NCBI GenBank assembly: GCA_045636945.1
Contig: JAZTYO010000008.1
Coordinates: 1-53,273, forward strand
Direction of reading: 5' to 3'
From: UMGS172 sp045636945
GTDB taxonomy: Bacteria; Bacillota; Clostridia; Oscillospirales; Acutalibacteraceae
DNA length: 53,273 nucleotides
In this document: positions 1 to 7,215 of the stretch, in pieces
Position numbering within the stretch: the first letter of the stretch is position 1
Layout of the letters: every line of letters begins with the position of its first letter
Position numbers and translations under genes: made by a program
The notes under the pieces: model-generated
Databases searched by the model: none
Told to the model about the DNA's origin: nothing
Seen by the model: only the letters and a program-made list of their open reading frames with translations

Positions 1-74
1 CTATGAGTCTACTCAAAAAACTTTCTGATGAACAACAGATAATCTATCTTACCTGTCATAGCAGCAGGTGTTAA
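1..74 (+). CDS. C-terminal end of a YhaN/SbcC-like AAA ATPase (partial)
   Basis: Only the last 23 codons are inside the window (frame from base 3, stop TAA at 72-74). The readable tail LLKKLSDEQQIIYLTCHSS matches the end of YhaN/SMC-like ABC ATPases, where a strand 'QvIyfTch' follows the Walker B/D-loop region. Such proteins pair with a YhaO/SbcD-type nuclease and act in DNA end processing. The rest of the gene lies upstream, so domain content cannot be checked. It is followed directly by a strong terminator. Family assignment rests on a very short match and is tentative. Confidence 0.5.
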   Translation, partial: MSLLKKLSDEQQIIYLTCHSSRC

Positions 75-80
75 AATAAA

Positions 81-120
81 GCCTTATGAAGCTTGGCGGT
101 TTCATAAGGCTGTTTTATTT
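81..120 (+). terminator. Rho-independent terminator after the ATPase gene
   Basis: A perfect 10-bp stem (GCCTTATGAA at 81-90 pairing with TTCATAAGGC at 101-110) with a 10-nt loop is followed by TGTTTTATTT. It lies 6 bases after the stop codon of the partial ATPase gene. Confidence 0.9.
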
Positions 121-162
121 ACAAATAGGGCTTTAATCATAAAATTATATCTTGTTCCGATA

Positions 163-191
163 TTGCATACCTTTTGTCGGTGTGTTAAAAT
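163..191 (+). promoter_or_regulatory. Promoter of the sialidase-fold gene
   Basis: TTGCAT (163-168) and TAAAAT (186-191) are separated by exactly 17 bases, about 40 bases before the start codon at 231. This is a sigma-A type arrangement. Confidence 0.55.
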
Positions 192-230
192 CAATAATAG
201 ACTTATTCTTTTAGTTTGAGGTGGTATGTA

Positions 231-1328
231 ATGAAGGTCGTCAACATAGGAGAGCCCAAGGTAATAATAAGCAACCGAGATAGTTATCACAACTATTTTG
301 CTTGGCCCACCGTGGCAAAATTGCAGAACGGTAAGGTTGCCGTTGTAGCATCAGGCTTCAGACTGAAGCACGTTTGTCCGTTCGGCAAGGCCGTTATTGC
401 GTATTCCGAGAATAACGGTGAAACCTATACTGCACCTGCACCCGTAATTGATACTGTGTTGGATGCCCGTGATGCGGGTATTTTGGCTTTCGGTGAAAGC
501 AACGTTATCGTAACCTCCTTCAACAATACCGTCAAATTTCAAAAAGGTGAAAAGGACAAATACGGCGGAGATATAGGCGGTTATCAGGCGGCATATTTGA
601 GTCGTGTTGAGTCTGAACGCGAAGAAAAATTTTTGGGCTCAACGTTTAAAATCAGTAATGACTGCGGTGTCACCTTCGGTCCGCTACTCAAGAGCCCCGT
701 TGCTTCACCTCACGGACCGTTAAAGACCTGTGACGGACGTGTTATCTGGGTTGGCAGAAACTTTGCCGACTGTGGACGCGGTGTTGAGGCTTACGAGATA
801 AAAAATGACGGCAGTATGGAGTTTATCGGTGCAGTTCCCGACTGTGTATATGACGACCGTGGAGTGATGTCAGTTGAGCCGTATGCAATCGAGCTTTCGG
901 ATGGCACACTTTTGTGCCAGATGCGAGTTGGCCGTTACGGTGACGATATGGTGTTTACAACCTATCAGTCAGAATCCTCTGACGGCGGCAAAACGTGGTC
1001 GACTCCCAGACCGTTGCTTTCCAAAAACGGCGGTGCTACTGCACACATCATAAAGCATTCTTCGGGTGTGCTCATTTCGGCTTATGAAAAACGTCGTGAC
1101 CCTGCCGACGAAGACTGCCCCTACGGAATCAAAATAATGTTGAGCCGTGACAACGGCAAGACCTGGGAAACCGATAATTGGTTATATCAAACACGTGTCA
1201 GCACCGACCTCGGATATCCTGCAACGATTGAACTTGAGGACGGTAGCCTGCTTACCGTGTTCTACGCGCACGAAACTGAGGACAGTCCTGCTGAGATTTT
1301 CCAGCAAAATTGGAAACTTGAACTGTAA
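231..1328 (+). CDS. Sialidase/BNR-fold protein, intracellular
   Basis: A 365-residue protein of the six-bladed propeller sialidase superfamily. Three Asp-box motifs are visible (SENNGETY near residue 60, SSDGGKTW near 255, SRDNGKTW near 305), the usual mark of exo-sialidase-like propellers. There is no signal peptide, membrane segment or carbohydrate-binding module, so it should act in the cytoplasm on imported oligosaccharide or be a non-sialidase member of the fold. The ATG at 231 was chosen over an upstream in-frame TTG because GAGGTGG sits just before it. It has its own promoter and is followed by decayed genes. Substrate cannot be told from sequence. Confidence 0.75.
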   Translation: MKVVNIGEPKVIISNRDSYHNYFAWPTVAKLQNGKVAVVASGFRLKHVCPFGKAVIAYSENNGETYTAPAPVIDTVLDARDAGILAFGESNVIVTSFNNTVKFQKGEKDKYGGDIGGYQAAYLSRVESEREEKFLGSTFKISNDCGVTFGPLLKSPVASPHGPLKTCDGRVIWVGRNFADCGRGVEAYEIKNDGSMEFIGAVPDCVYDDRGVMSVEPYAIELSDGTLLCQMRVGRYGDDMVFTTYQSESSDGGKTWSTPRPLLSKNGGATAHIIKHSSGVLISAYEKRRDPADEDCPYGIKIMLSRDNGKTWETDNWLYQTRVSTDLGYPATIELEDGSLLTVFYAHETEDSPAEIFQQNWKLEL

Positions 1329-1348
1329 GTTTTTAAAAGGAGATTTTT

Positions 1349-1701
1349 ACGAAAAAGTATATTGCTTTATTGTTGGTGCTTATTATGGCTTTAGGACTTT
1401 TTGCAGGTTGTGGTGACGATGATACAACATTCTCTGACAACGCAACTTCAAGCAGTACCATTACCAACGTAGACGACAACATTTTTTTTCGAAAGATACC
1501 GTTAAAATGCTTGAATCGGACAATAGCTTGAGATACCGTATTGTCTGCCCTGAGGACGATGCTTTGAATACAGGTGCACAGTATGTCTTCAAGCAGTTGA
1601 AGAAGCTTACAGGCATTAACGTTAAAAGTTTATTTGAACAAAATAGAGTTGACAACGCTGTTGAGATATTCCTGTCTGCCGCTCGAAGGTGTTGCGGTTG
1701 A
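1349..1701 (+). pseudogene. Broken lipoprotein gene, possibly DUF4838-like
   Basis: A good ribosome binding site (AAAAGGAG, 1335-1342) is followed at the right spacing by ACG (1349) where ATG is expected. The frame then reads a typical lipoprotein signal peptide ending in the lipobox LFAGC, followed by an acidic/serine linker. At the run of eight T near 1485-1492 the frame breaks. Adding one T would join it to a downstream frame reading SLRYRIVCPEDDALNTGAQ and KQLKKLTGINV, which resembles the N-terminal domain of DUF4838/alpha-glucuronidase-like lipoproteins. The frame stops at 1701 after only about 115 residues. So there is a lost start codon, a homopolymer frameshift and a 3' truncation. 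The domain name is a weak inference; the lipoprotein signal is clear. Confidence 0.7.
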
Positions 1702-1749
1702 ACCAATATTTGAGGCATAGTCTGCAAGTTCACAAAGTGAGGTGGTACC

Positions 1750-1923
1750 GTCAACAATTATCGGCTGAATAATGCTTGCTATTTGTTGAAAAACAGTTCT
1801 GATACCATATTGCAATGTGCACTTAACAGCGGTTTCGCGTCTTTGCGTACCTTCAACCGTGATTTCCGTAAGAACATCGGAGTGACCCCGTTGGAATACC
1901 GTAAACTTCAAAACCGAATATAA
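1750..1923 (+). pseudogene. Remnant of an AraC-family regulator (C-terminal HTH only)
   Basis: The last 57 codons of an AraC/XylS-type DNA-binding domain remain: RLNNACYLLKNSSDTI, then CALNSGFASLRTFNRDFRK and GVTPLEYRK, which is the canonical second helix-turn-helix and its TPxxYR end. The frame upstream of 1750 is interrupted by stops and no sensor domain is present, so the 5' part of the gene is missing. It lies between the broken lipoprotein gene and a terminator. The same family is represented by an intact regulator at 49853-50743. Confidence 0.8.
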
Positions 1924-1950
1924 AGTGATGAAACGGTAACATAAAATTTC

Positions 1951-1990
1951 AAAGCCCTGCGAGTTTTCGGTGAATTCGCAGGGCTTTGTT
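1951..1990. terminator. Bidirectional terminator between decayed genes
   Basis: AAAGCCCTGCGA (1951-1962) pairs with TCGCAGGGCTTT (1976-1987), giving a 12-bp stem flanked by A-rich sequence on the left and GTTT on the right. It sits between the convergent AraC and Gfo/Idh/MocA remnants and could serve both strands. Confidence 0.8.
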
Positions 1991-1996
1991 TGAGGT

Positions 1997-2320
1997 TTAA
2001 AGTATACCGTGGGGTAAGTTGGCGTCCATCGGAGACTGACGTTCGAAACGGGTGGTCATTTTGTAGGGTACACCGGTTTCGGTGCTCTTCATAATACCGG
2101 TCATAACCTCAAGCATGTGATAGGTTTGCAAATACGATGCTCTCGGAGGTCTGTCGTTTTCAATAGCGGCAGCAAGGTCATCAAGACCTAAGCAACGCGA
2201 ATTTTCACTGTAATCAAACTCCAACTCAAGGTCGGTGGTTTCTTTGGTCACGCCGTCGGATTACCGAAAAAGTCAAGGTTAAATAAAGCCGTTGCAAGGA
2301 AAGGCATCTGTACCTTTGTG
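1997..2320 (-). pseudogene. Gfo/Idh/MocA oxidoreductase remnant (C-terminal third)
   Basis: On the minus strand, 2251 down to 1997 reads the typical C-terminus of a Gfo/Idh/MocA NAD(P)-dependent sugar oxidoreductase: LDDLAAAIENDRPPRAS, then YHMLEVMTGIMKSTETG. A second frame immediately upstream (about 2315-2253) reads VQMPFLATALFNLDFFGNPTA, and one missing base at about 2251 would join the two. All N-terminal (Rossmann) sequence is absent: the coding frame runs exactly up to a palindromic repeat that begins at 2321. The gene was therefore truncated and frameshifted. Confidence 0.75.
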
Positions 2321-2373
2321 TGTAGTGGCGAACTATGTTCGCCCGCGGACCGCCCGGGAGGTCGGTCCCTACA
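2321..2373. repeat. Palindromic repeat with cloverleaf-like fold
   Basis: The ends TGTAG (2321-2325) and CTACA (2369-2373) are inverted repeats that enclose two hairpins: GGCGAAC-TAT-GTTCGCC (2327-2343) and GGACCG...CGGTCC (2347-2368). The block is much more GC-rich than its surroundings and abuts a truncated gene. It looks like a REP or MITE-type interspersed element; copy number elsewhere in the genome cannot be seen here. Confidence 0.65.
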
Positions 2374-2395
2374 ATTCAAGCTGATTGGTTTTTGT

Positions 2396-2459
2396 ATGGG
2401 TCGGCGCCCACGACGACCCATTTTTTTTTGCAGGAGGCGATTAATGAATCGTCTCCTGC
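2396..2459. repeat. Two further hairpins next to the cloverleaf repeat
   Basis: ATGGGTCG (2396-2403) pairs with CGACCCAT (2414-2421). GCAGGAGGCGATT (2430-2442) pairs with AATCGTCTCCTGC (2447-2459) over 13 positions with one G-T wobble. The inner GGCGATT/AATCGTC core resembles a hairpin at 45761-45789. No coding sequence is seen between 2321 and 2520. Confidence 0.55.
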
Positions 2460-2528
2460 AAATATCTATAAACCTTTATATGAATATTAAAATAAAATGA
2501 AACCTGTCTGAAAAACCCCAAAACTTTC

Positions 2529-2586
2529 CGAACGAATGTTCTTGAAATTTTCGAAAATATGTGTTATTATACAGAACAGATGTTCG
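2529..2586 (+). promoter_or_regulatory. SOS promoter with two LexA boxes
   Basis: A sigma-A promoter, TTGAAA (2542-2547) and TATTAT (2565-2570) with a 17-base spacer, is bracketed by two matches to the Gram-positive LexA box CGAAC-N4-GTTCG: CGAACGAATGTTC (2529-2541), which abuts the -35 element, and GAACAGATGTTCG (2574-2586) just after the -10. Both should block RNA polymerase when LexA is bound. The lexA gene itself is at 9112. Confidence 0.8.
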
Positions 2587-2638
2587 ATTGTGTGTGGCAA
2601 TCGGCAAAATTAGAGGCAAAAGGGCGGTGGAATATGGC

Positions 2639-3877
2639 TTGATACGGGAAATTTTGCATTGTGACCTTAACAACTTTTATGCAACGGTAGCCTGCCGCGA
2701 TGACCCATCACTTCGTGGTAAAGCAGTGGCGGTTGGAGGAAGCAGGGAAGAACGTCACGGCATAATTTTGGCCAAGAATGAGATTGCAAAATCTTTTGGC
2801 GTGTCAACCGGTGAGGCTATCTGGCAGGCACAACTCAAATGCCCATCTTTGGTGGTTGTTCCGCCCGATTTTAAGCGGTATACCTATTTTTCACAGCAGG
2901 TGCGTAAGATTTACGAGAGGTATACCGACCTTGTTGAGCCGTTTGGCATCGACGAATGCTGGCTCGACGTTACGGGTAGCCGTCGGCTTTTTGGCGATGG
3001 GGTTGAGATTGCCGACCGCATCCGCCGAGAGATAACCGAGGAGCAGGGACTCACCGCCTCGGTGGGGGTTAGTTTCAACAAGATTTTCGCTAAATTGGGG
3101 TCTGACCTCAAAAAACCTAACGCCACAAGCGTTATTCCGTACGACCGATTCCGTGAGATTGTATGGCCGTTGGAGGTCAACCGTTTACTTGGCGTCGGTC
3201 CTGCAACCGAGCGAAAGCTACATTCTTTGGCGGTGTTCACGGTGGGCGACCTTGCCAATGCCGATTTCGATGCGGTGAGGATGAGGCTTGGCAAAAACGG
3301 TGAGCTTTTATACCGCTTTGCCAATGGTGAGGAAAACTCGGCGGTGCTCAAGACCGATTTTAAATACCGACCGCAAAGTGTTGGTCGGTCGGTGACCTGT
3401 CCCAAGGATTTAACCACTTTTGACGAGGTTTACCGTGTGTTTTTGCGCCTTGCCGATGAGGTTGCACGTGAGCTTCGGCGCGAGGATATGGAGGCACACT
3501 CCATTGCGGTGCATATAAGGGATAACCGCCTTCAGGTCAAGGAGTTTATGTCGGCGTTGGACTTTCCTTTGCAATCCTCAAAAATGTTGTCTGATGAGGG
3601 GATAAAACTGCTCAAACGCAACTATGATTTTTCATATCCGTTGCGGTCGGTCGGCATCCGTGCAATAAATTTAAAGGACTATTCACCGCAGTTTCAATTA
3701 TCGTTTTTCGAGGACAGAATGAAAATTGTCAAGCAGGATATGATAGAGCGAAGTATGGATAAAATCCGTGAGAGGTACGGTGACACGGCGGTGGTAAGAG
3801 CATCGTTGCTCAATGATTTTAAGGCCTTTCGCGAACAGTCACCGTCAACGTTGGGTCACACAAGGCTGTCGTTGTGA
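2639..3877 (+). CDS. dinB: Y-family DNA polymerase IV, SOS-controlled
   Basis: Translesion DNA polymerase of the DinB/UmuC family, about 412 residues. The palm motif LHCDLNNFYATV near the N-terminus carries the first metal-binding Asp, and PFGIDECWLDVTGS carries the Asp-Glu pair. ASVGVSFNKIFAKLGSDLKKP is the conserved finger/palm segment. A helix-hairpin-helix (NRLLGVGPATERKL) and a little-finger domain follow. QFQLSFF near the end resembles a beta-clamp binding peptide. The likely start is TTG at 2639 behind GGTGG; a GTG at 2627 is the alternative, and the longer frame back to 2561 would overlap the promoter. It is transcribed alone from the two-LexA-box promoter, so it should be damage-inducible. 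It is error-prone and low-processivity by family. Confidence 0.9.
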   Translation: MIREILHCDLNNFYATVACRDDPSLRGKAVAVGGSREERHGIILAKNEIAKSFGVSTGEAIWQAQLKCPSLVVVPPDFKRYTYFSQQVRKIYERYTDLVEPFGIDECWLDVTGSRRLFGDGVEIADRIRREITEEQGLTASVGVSFNKIFAKLGSDLKKPNATSVIPYDRFREIVWPLEVNRLLGVGPATERKLHSLAVFTVGDLANADFDAVRMRLGKNGELLYRFANGEENSAVLKTDFKYRPQSVGRSVTCPKDLTTFDEVYRVFLRLADEVARELRREDMEAHSIAVHIRDNRLQVKEFMSALDFPLQSSKMLSDEGIKLLKRNYDFSYPLRSVGIRAINLKDYSPQFQLSFFEDRMKIVKQDMIERSMDKIRERYGDTAVVRASLLNDFKAFREQSPSTLGHTRLSL

Positions 3878-3893
3878 GTTTTTCAAAATAAAA

Positions 3894-3922
3894 ATCCGCC
3901 AAAGGCTTGGCCCTTGGCGGAT
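3894..3922. terminator. Bidirectional terminator between convergent genes
   Basis: ATCCGCCAA (3894-3902) pairs with TTGGCGGAT (3914-3922). An A-rich tract on the left and a T-rich tract on the right suit termination in both directions, between the polymerase gene and the minus-strand membrane protein. Confidence 0.7.
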
Positions 3923-3929
3923 GATTTGT

Positions 3930-4673
3930 TTATTCGTTTTCAGTTTTGTTTTCGACATCGGTTTCAGTTTCAGTTTCTACTGTTTCTGCCGAGTCGTCGA
4001 TATTGTCAAACCTTTCAACCCTTTTTCTGTGAATAACGTAGGCCGATAAAACAACACCCGAGAAAATGGTGCAGGCACCGGTAACTGCCATCCAAGGCAA
4101 GAGGTCAGAGATAGTTTCCTCACAGCCCTTTATATACTTTTTGCTGTTGGCGAGCTTTTGCTCGTTCTTCTCAATCTTGAGGTAAATCTCGTGCGATTTT
4201 TTTTCATCACCTTCACGTCGTGCTTCAATATACTGCTCGTTTAGGCCTTCGAGGTTTTGGGTATAATTTTTATACTCAGGATTTTTGGTTATCGAGTTTT
4301 TGGCCAACGCGTTGTAACCGCACAATACACCCAACACCAAGGTTGTAGCCAAAAAACCTGCGGTAAGTCCTGCGAAGATTACACGCCAAAGCCCTTTGGT
4401 TATAACAAGTACCTTGAGGTTGTGGTAGCCGAAACGTATGCGCCAAAACATCGGCAACGGCTCGCCGTTGGAAACCTCGGCTTCTTCATAACGACGTTTG
4501 ACCGATTGTGACAAGAGCAAACCGATTGTAAGCACGACCATAGAAACAAAGCACCATATTATAGCACCGTCGTTTTCTAAATACATCAGCACCATGGTTG
4601 TGACAAAGATGATGACGGCAATCGCGGTTATAATAAGACCTGCGATATACCAAGGGTCTTTTTTATATCTCAT
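3930..4673 (-). CDS. Membrane protein with central coiled coil, unknown function
   Basis: A 247-residue protein not recognised as a named family. Two hydrophobic segments lie near the N-terminus (IAGLIITAIAVIIFVTTMVL and IIWCFVSMVVLTIGLLL), a third near residue 90-115, then a charged, helical stretch (about 120-175, rich in Glu/Lys, likely coiled coil), a fourth membrane segment, and an acidic Thr/Glu tail. The start is set at MRYKKDPW because TTGGAG precedes that ATG; a further 9 upstream residues are unlikely. It is the only gene of its minus-strand unit and is divergent from the beta-helix gene at 4914. Confidence 0.6.
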   Translation of the reverse strand: MRYKKDPWYIAGLIITAIAVIIFVTTMVLMYLENDGAIIWCFVSMVVLTIGLLLSQSVKRRYEEAEVSNGEPLPMFWRIRFGYHNLKVLVITKGLWRVIFAGLTAGFLATTLVLGVLCGYNALAKNSITKNPEYKNYTQNLEGLNEQYIEARREGDEKKSHEIYLKIEKNEQKLANSKKYIKGCEETISDLLPWMAVTGACTIFSGVVLSAYVIHRKRVERFDNIDDSAETVETETETDVENKTENE

Positions 4674-4802
4674 ATTGACTCCAAACGAATTAATTTGCAA
4701 TTTTACATTTGTTATTGTACCACAAAGCCTCGGATTTTGGAAGATTTTTTTAATAATTTACACTGTATTAACAAATAGTTCGCTTTAAATGCAAAAAATA
4801 TG

Positions 4803-4831
4803 TTGTATAAAGAACAAAAGTTTGGTACAAT
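4803..4831 (+). promoter_or_regulatory. Promoter of the 4914-8199 operon with structured leader
   Basis: TTGTAT (4803-4808) and TACAAT (4826-4831) are 17 bases apart. The roughly 75-base leader to the ATG at 4914 contains small hairpins (ACCG-TCGG-CGGT at about 4880-4891, and CCAATTTGG next to the GGAGG). No known riboswitch was recognised. Confidence 0.55.
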
Positions 4832-4913
4832 AAGATAAAGTATATTTGAAAGGGAGACGGCGTCCTTTTGGAATGACGAAACCGTCGGCGGTCTGCCAAT
4901 TTGGAGGAAAATT

Positions 4914-5579
4914 ATGAGTAACGTTACAGTTAAAGAACTTTATTCGTTGGACAAAACTATTGCTTCGGCAATTTTTGACGGAGTGACCTACCCTTGGGAG
5001 GTTTTAAAGGATATCAAGGGCTTTATTTTAAAGCTCGGCGAAACCTTAGACCCCGAAAAATTCGAGAAAAGGGGAGAGGATATCTGGGTTGCCAAAAGTG
5101 CCAACGTTTTCCCAAGTGCATATATTGCAGGACCTTGCATTATCGATGAGGATGCAGAGGTAAGACATTGTGCATTTATAAGAGGAAGCGTTATTGTCGG
5201 CAAGGGCAGTATCGTCGGCAACTCGACCGAGGTTAAAAACGCGATTATTTTTGATAATGTACAGGTGCCTCATTACAACTATGTCGGTGACAGTATTCTG
5301 GGCTACCGTTCACATATGGGTGCAGGCTCTATCACCTCTAACGTCAAGTCGGATAAGACCTTGGTCAAGGTTACTGTTGACGGCGAGAGGGTTGATACCG
5401 GATTAAAGAAGTTTGGCGCAATGCTTGGCGATTTTGTTGAGGTCGGTTGTGGCTCGGTGCTCAATCCCGGTACCGTAATCGGCAAAAACAGTAATATTTA
5501 TCCGTTGTCCTCGGTAAGAGGCACCGTTCCGGCAAATTCCATTTATAAGAAACAGGGAGAGGTTGTCGACAAGCGTTGA
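4914..5579 (+). CDS. Left-handed beta-helix protein resembling the GlmU C-terminal domain
   Basis: A 221-residue protein with a short helical N-terminus (1-60), then hexapeptide-type repeats from residue 65 on (VFPSAYIAGPCIIDEDAEVRH, IRGSVIVGKGSIVGNSTEV, GAMLGDFVEVGCGSVLNPG, VIGKNSNIYPLSSVRG). This is the acyltransferase-like beta helix found in UDP-GlcNAc pyrophosphorylase relatives. The nucleotidyltransferase domain of GlmU is absent. It heads a run of genes that includes a NUDIX hydrolase, two zinc-finger membrane proteins and galU, so a role in nucleotide-sugar metabolism is plausible but not shown. Strong GGAGG before the ATG. Confidence 0.75.
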   Translation: MSNVTVKELYSLDKTIASAIFDGVTYPWEVLKDIKGFILKLGETLDPEKFEKRGEDIWVAKSANVFPSAYIAGPCIIDEDAEVRHCAFIRGSVIVGKGSIVGNSTEVKNAIIFDNVQVPHYNYVGDSILGYRSHMGAGSITSNVKSDKTLVKVTVDGERVDTGLKKFGAMLGDFVEVGCGSVLNPGTVIGKNSNIYPLSSVRGTVPANSIYKKQGEVVDKR

Positions 5580-5602
5580 CGGCTGTGTCGAGGGTGAATT
5601 AA

Positions 5603-6154
5603 ATGGAAGTGTGGGACATACTTGACAAAAACGGCTTTCCTACCGGTAAAACGGTGGAACGCAAGCGTATTTGTCTGCAAAAGGGCGAGTATCATCTTGT
5701 AGTGCATATCTGGATACTCGGAAACGACGGACGCGTACTTATTCAAAGAAGAAGTTTTGACAAACCTCTGATGCCCGGTGAATGGGCAGCTATCGGAGGC
5801 AGTGCTGTTTCGGGTGAAACGGCATTGTCGGCTGCCAAACGCGAGCTTTCGGAGGAAATGGGAATCGACGTTCCCGAGCAGGATCTGAAGCCCATTAAAA
5901 AGATGGTCCGTAAGAATTCGATACTTAATATCTTCTTGGTTTGCAGAACTACTCCCGTATCGGAGTTGAAACTGCAGGAGGAAGAGGTCAGTGAGGCTAA
6001 ATGGGTTCACCGTAACAAGCTTCGCCAAATGATAAAGGCAGGAGAATTCCACAACTACGGCAAGGAGTATTTCGATGCTGTATTTGCGGCATTCGACCGG
6101 AAATCTGCCATAAGACGGAGAAAGAAAAAATATGAGTCAAGACACAGAAAATAA
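5603..6154 (+). CDS. NUDIX hydrolase
   Basis: A 183-residue NUDIX protein. The full Nudix box G-x5-E-x7-REL-x-EE-x-G is present (GSAVSGE...KRELSEEMG, near residues 72-95). The start, MEVWDILDKNG and later HIWILGNDGRVLIQRRS, resembles YfcD/isopentenyl-diphosphate-isomerase-like NUDIX proteins, which hydrolyse nucleoside diphosphate derivatives of unknown identity. The C-terminal tail is strongly basic. GAGGGTGA precedes the ATG. The last 23 bases overlap the next gene, suggesting translational coupling. Confidence 0.85.
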   Translation: MEVWDILDKNGFPTGKTVERKRICLQKGEYHLVVHIWILGNDGRVLIQRRSFDKPLMPGEWAAIGGSAVSGETALSAAKRELSEEMGIDVPEQDLKPIKKMVRKNSILNIFLVCRTTPVSELKLQEEEVSEAKWVHRNKLRQMIKAGEFHNYGKEYFDAVFAAFDRKSAIRRRKKKYESRHRK

Positions 6155-7187
6155 GCAATGTCAGATATGCCACGGTTATCTTTTTGAGGATGACGACGTA
6201 GTCGTTTGCCCCGAATGTGGCGCACCTCATCACAGAGATTGTTGGCATACGGTAGGTCACTGCGGTTTGGCCGAGCTTCATGGCACCGACCGACAGTATC
6301 CTAACCACAATAACGTTAATAACAATACTAACCAACAAGGTCCTGCCTACGAAAGCTATTCGGAGCCCTATGAGCGTTTGTGTCCTCATTGCGGAAAAAG
6401 AGCAAGAGCAACCGATGCTTTGTTCTGCCCTTATTGCGGAAATCAATACGGTACAAGACCCAATCAGCAGAATTATAGCAACGTTAACAATGCCGAAAAT
6501 CGTTCGTCGGAAAATAATAGTGGCCCGCAGAATGCAGGTCCCAATATTTTCTTCGGAAATATTAATTTCGAACAGAATTCCTACGGCGGAATCCCCAAGG
6601 ATTCCGAAATAGAGGGTATAAAGGTTGAACACGTCGCAAAGTTTGTCGGCAGTAATGCACGCAGATACATCCCGAGATTTGCCGTTATGTCGGACAGCAA
6701 CCGTCATTCGTGGAATTGGGGTGCATTCCTGTTCCCGAGTGTATGGTGTATGTCGCGAAAGATGTACGTGACGGGAATAATGTATTTTATCTTGCTTTTG
6801 GCCTCGTCGCTGTGCTTTGTGCCGTTCTTTCAGGTGTTGGGTACCTTTGTGACTGAGGAAATGGCATCACAAAATTATTATACTTATGCTAATGAGATAA
6901 CTCAAATAATCAGAGCGAATTTCTCGGCGTTTGGTTGGCCTGCGTTTGCACTGCTCGGTGTTGGTCTTGTGTTGGCTATTGTTCCGAGAATAATCTGCGG
7001 AAAAACCGCCGATTGGACCTACCGAGGTTTTGCACTCAACAAGGTTAGAACCATTCTTGATAATCCGGATGTTGACGATACCGAGGAAGAACTTATGCAT
7101 CAGGGCTCGGTCAGCATTTTCCTTATGCTTTTAACTTTTTTGGCTCAGGAGTATCTGCCGAGTATAATCGCAATGTTCATCTGGTAG
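6132..7187 (+). CDS. RING-finger/zinc-ribbon membrane protein
   Basis: A 351-residue protein. The N-terminus has a RING-like zinc finger (CQICHGYLFEDDDVVVCPECG, then HHRDCW and HCG; C-C-C-C-H-C spacing), as in the prokaryotic RING families. A second zinc ribbon (CPHCGKR...FCPYCGNQY) lies near residues 78-100, then an Asn/Gln-rich linker. The C-terminal half starts with a YIPRF...NRHSWNWGAFLFP motif and carries three or four membrane segments, like DUF2628-type proteins. It shares this layout with the next gene. The substrate or partner of the zinc fingers is unknown; a ubiquitin-ligase role should not be assumed. Confidence 0.7.
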   Translation: MSQDTENKQCQICHGYLFEDDDVVVCPECGAPHHRDCWHTVGHCGLAELHGTDRQYPNHNNVNNNTNQQGPAYESYSEPYERLCPHCGKRARATDALFCPYCGNQYGTRPNQQNYSNVNNAENRSSENNSGPQNAGPNIFFGNINFEQNSYGGIPKDSEIEGIKVEHVAKFVGSNARRYIPRFAVMSDSNRHSWNWGAFLFPSVWCMSRKMYVTGIMYFILLLASSLCFVPFFQVLGTFVTEEMASQNYYTYANEITQIIRANFSAFGWPAFALLGVGLVLAIVPRIICGKTADWTYRGFALNKVRTILDNPDVDDTEEELMHQGSVSIFLMLLTFLAQEYLPSIIAMFIW

Positions 7188-7215
7188 CCCTATTCGATTA
7201 CCTTTGGAGGTGTTT

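Noticed and set aside
1630..1911. 93-codon minus-strand frame across the AraC remnant
   Set aside because: It lies over two recognisable plus-strand remnants and has no ribosome binding site; a short stretch looks protein-like but no family could be named.
2318..2500. 60-codon plus-strand ORF through the palindromic repeats
   Set aside because: It reads through three hairpins, has no ribosome binding site and a repeat-derived composition.
5194..5406. Alternative frames inside the beta-helix gene
   Set aside because: They lie wholly within a well-supported gene with a clear start and family pattern.
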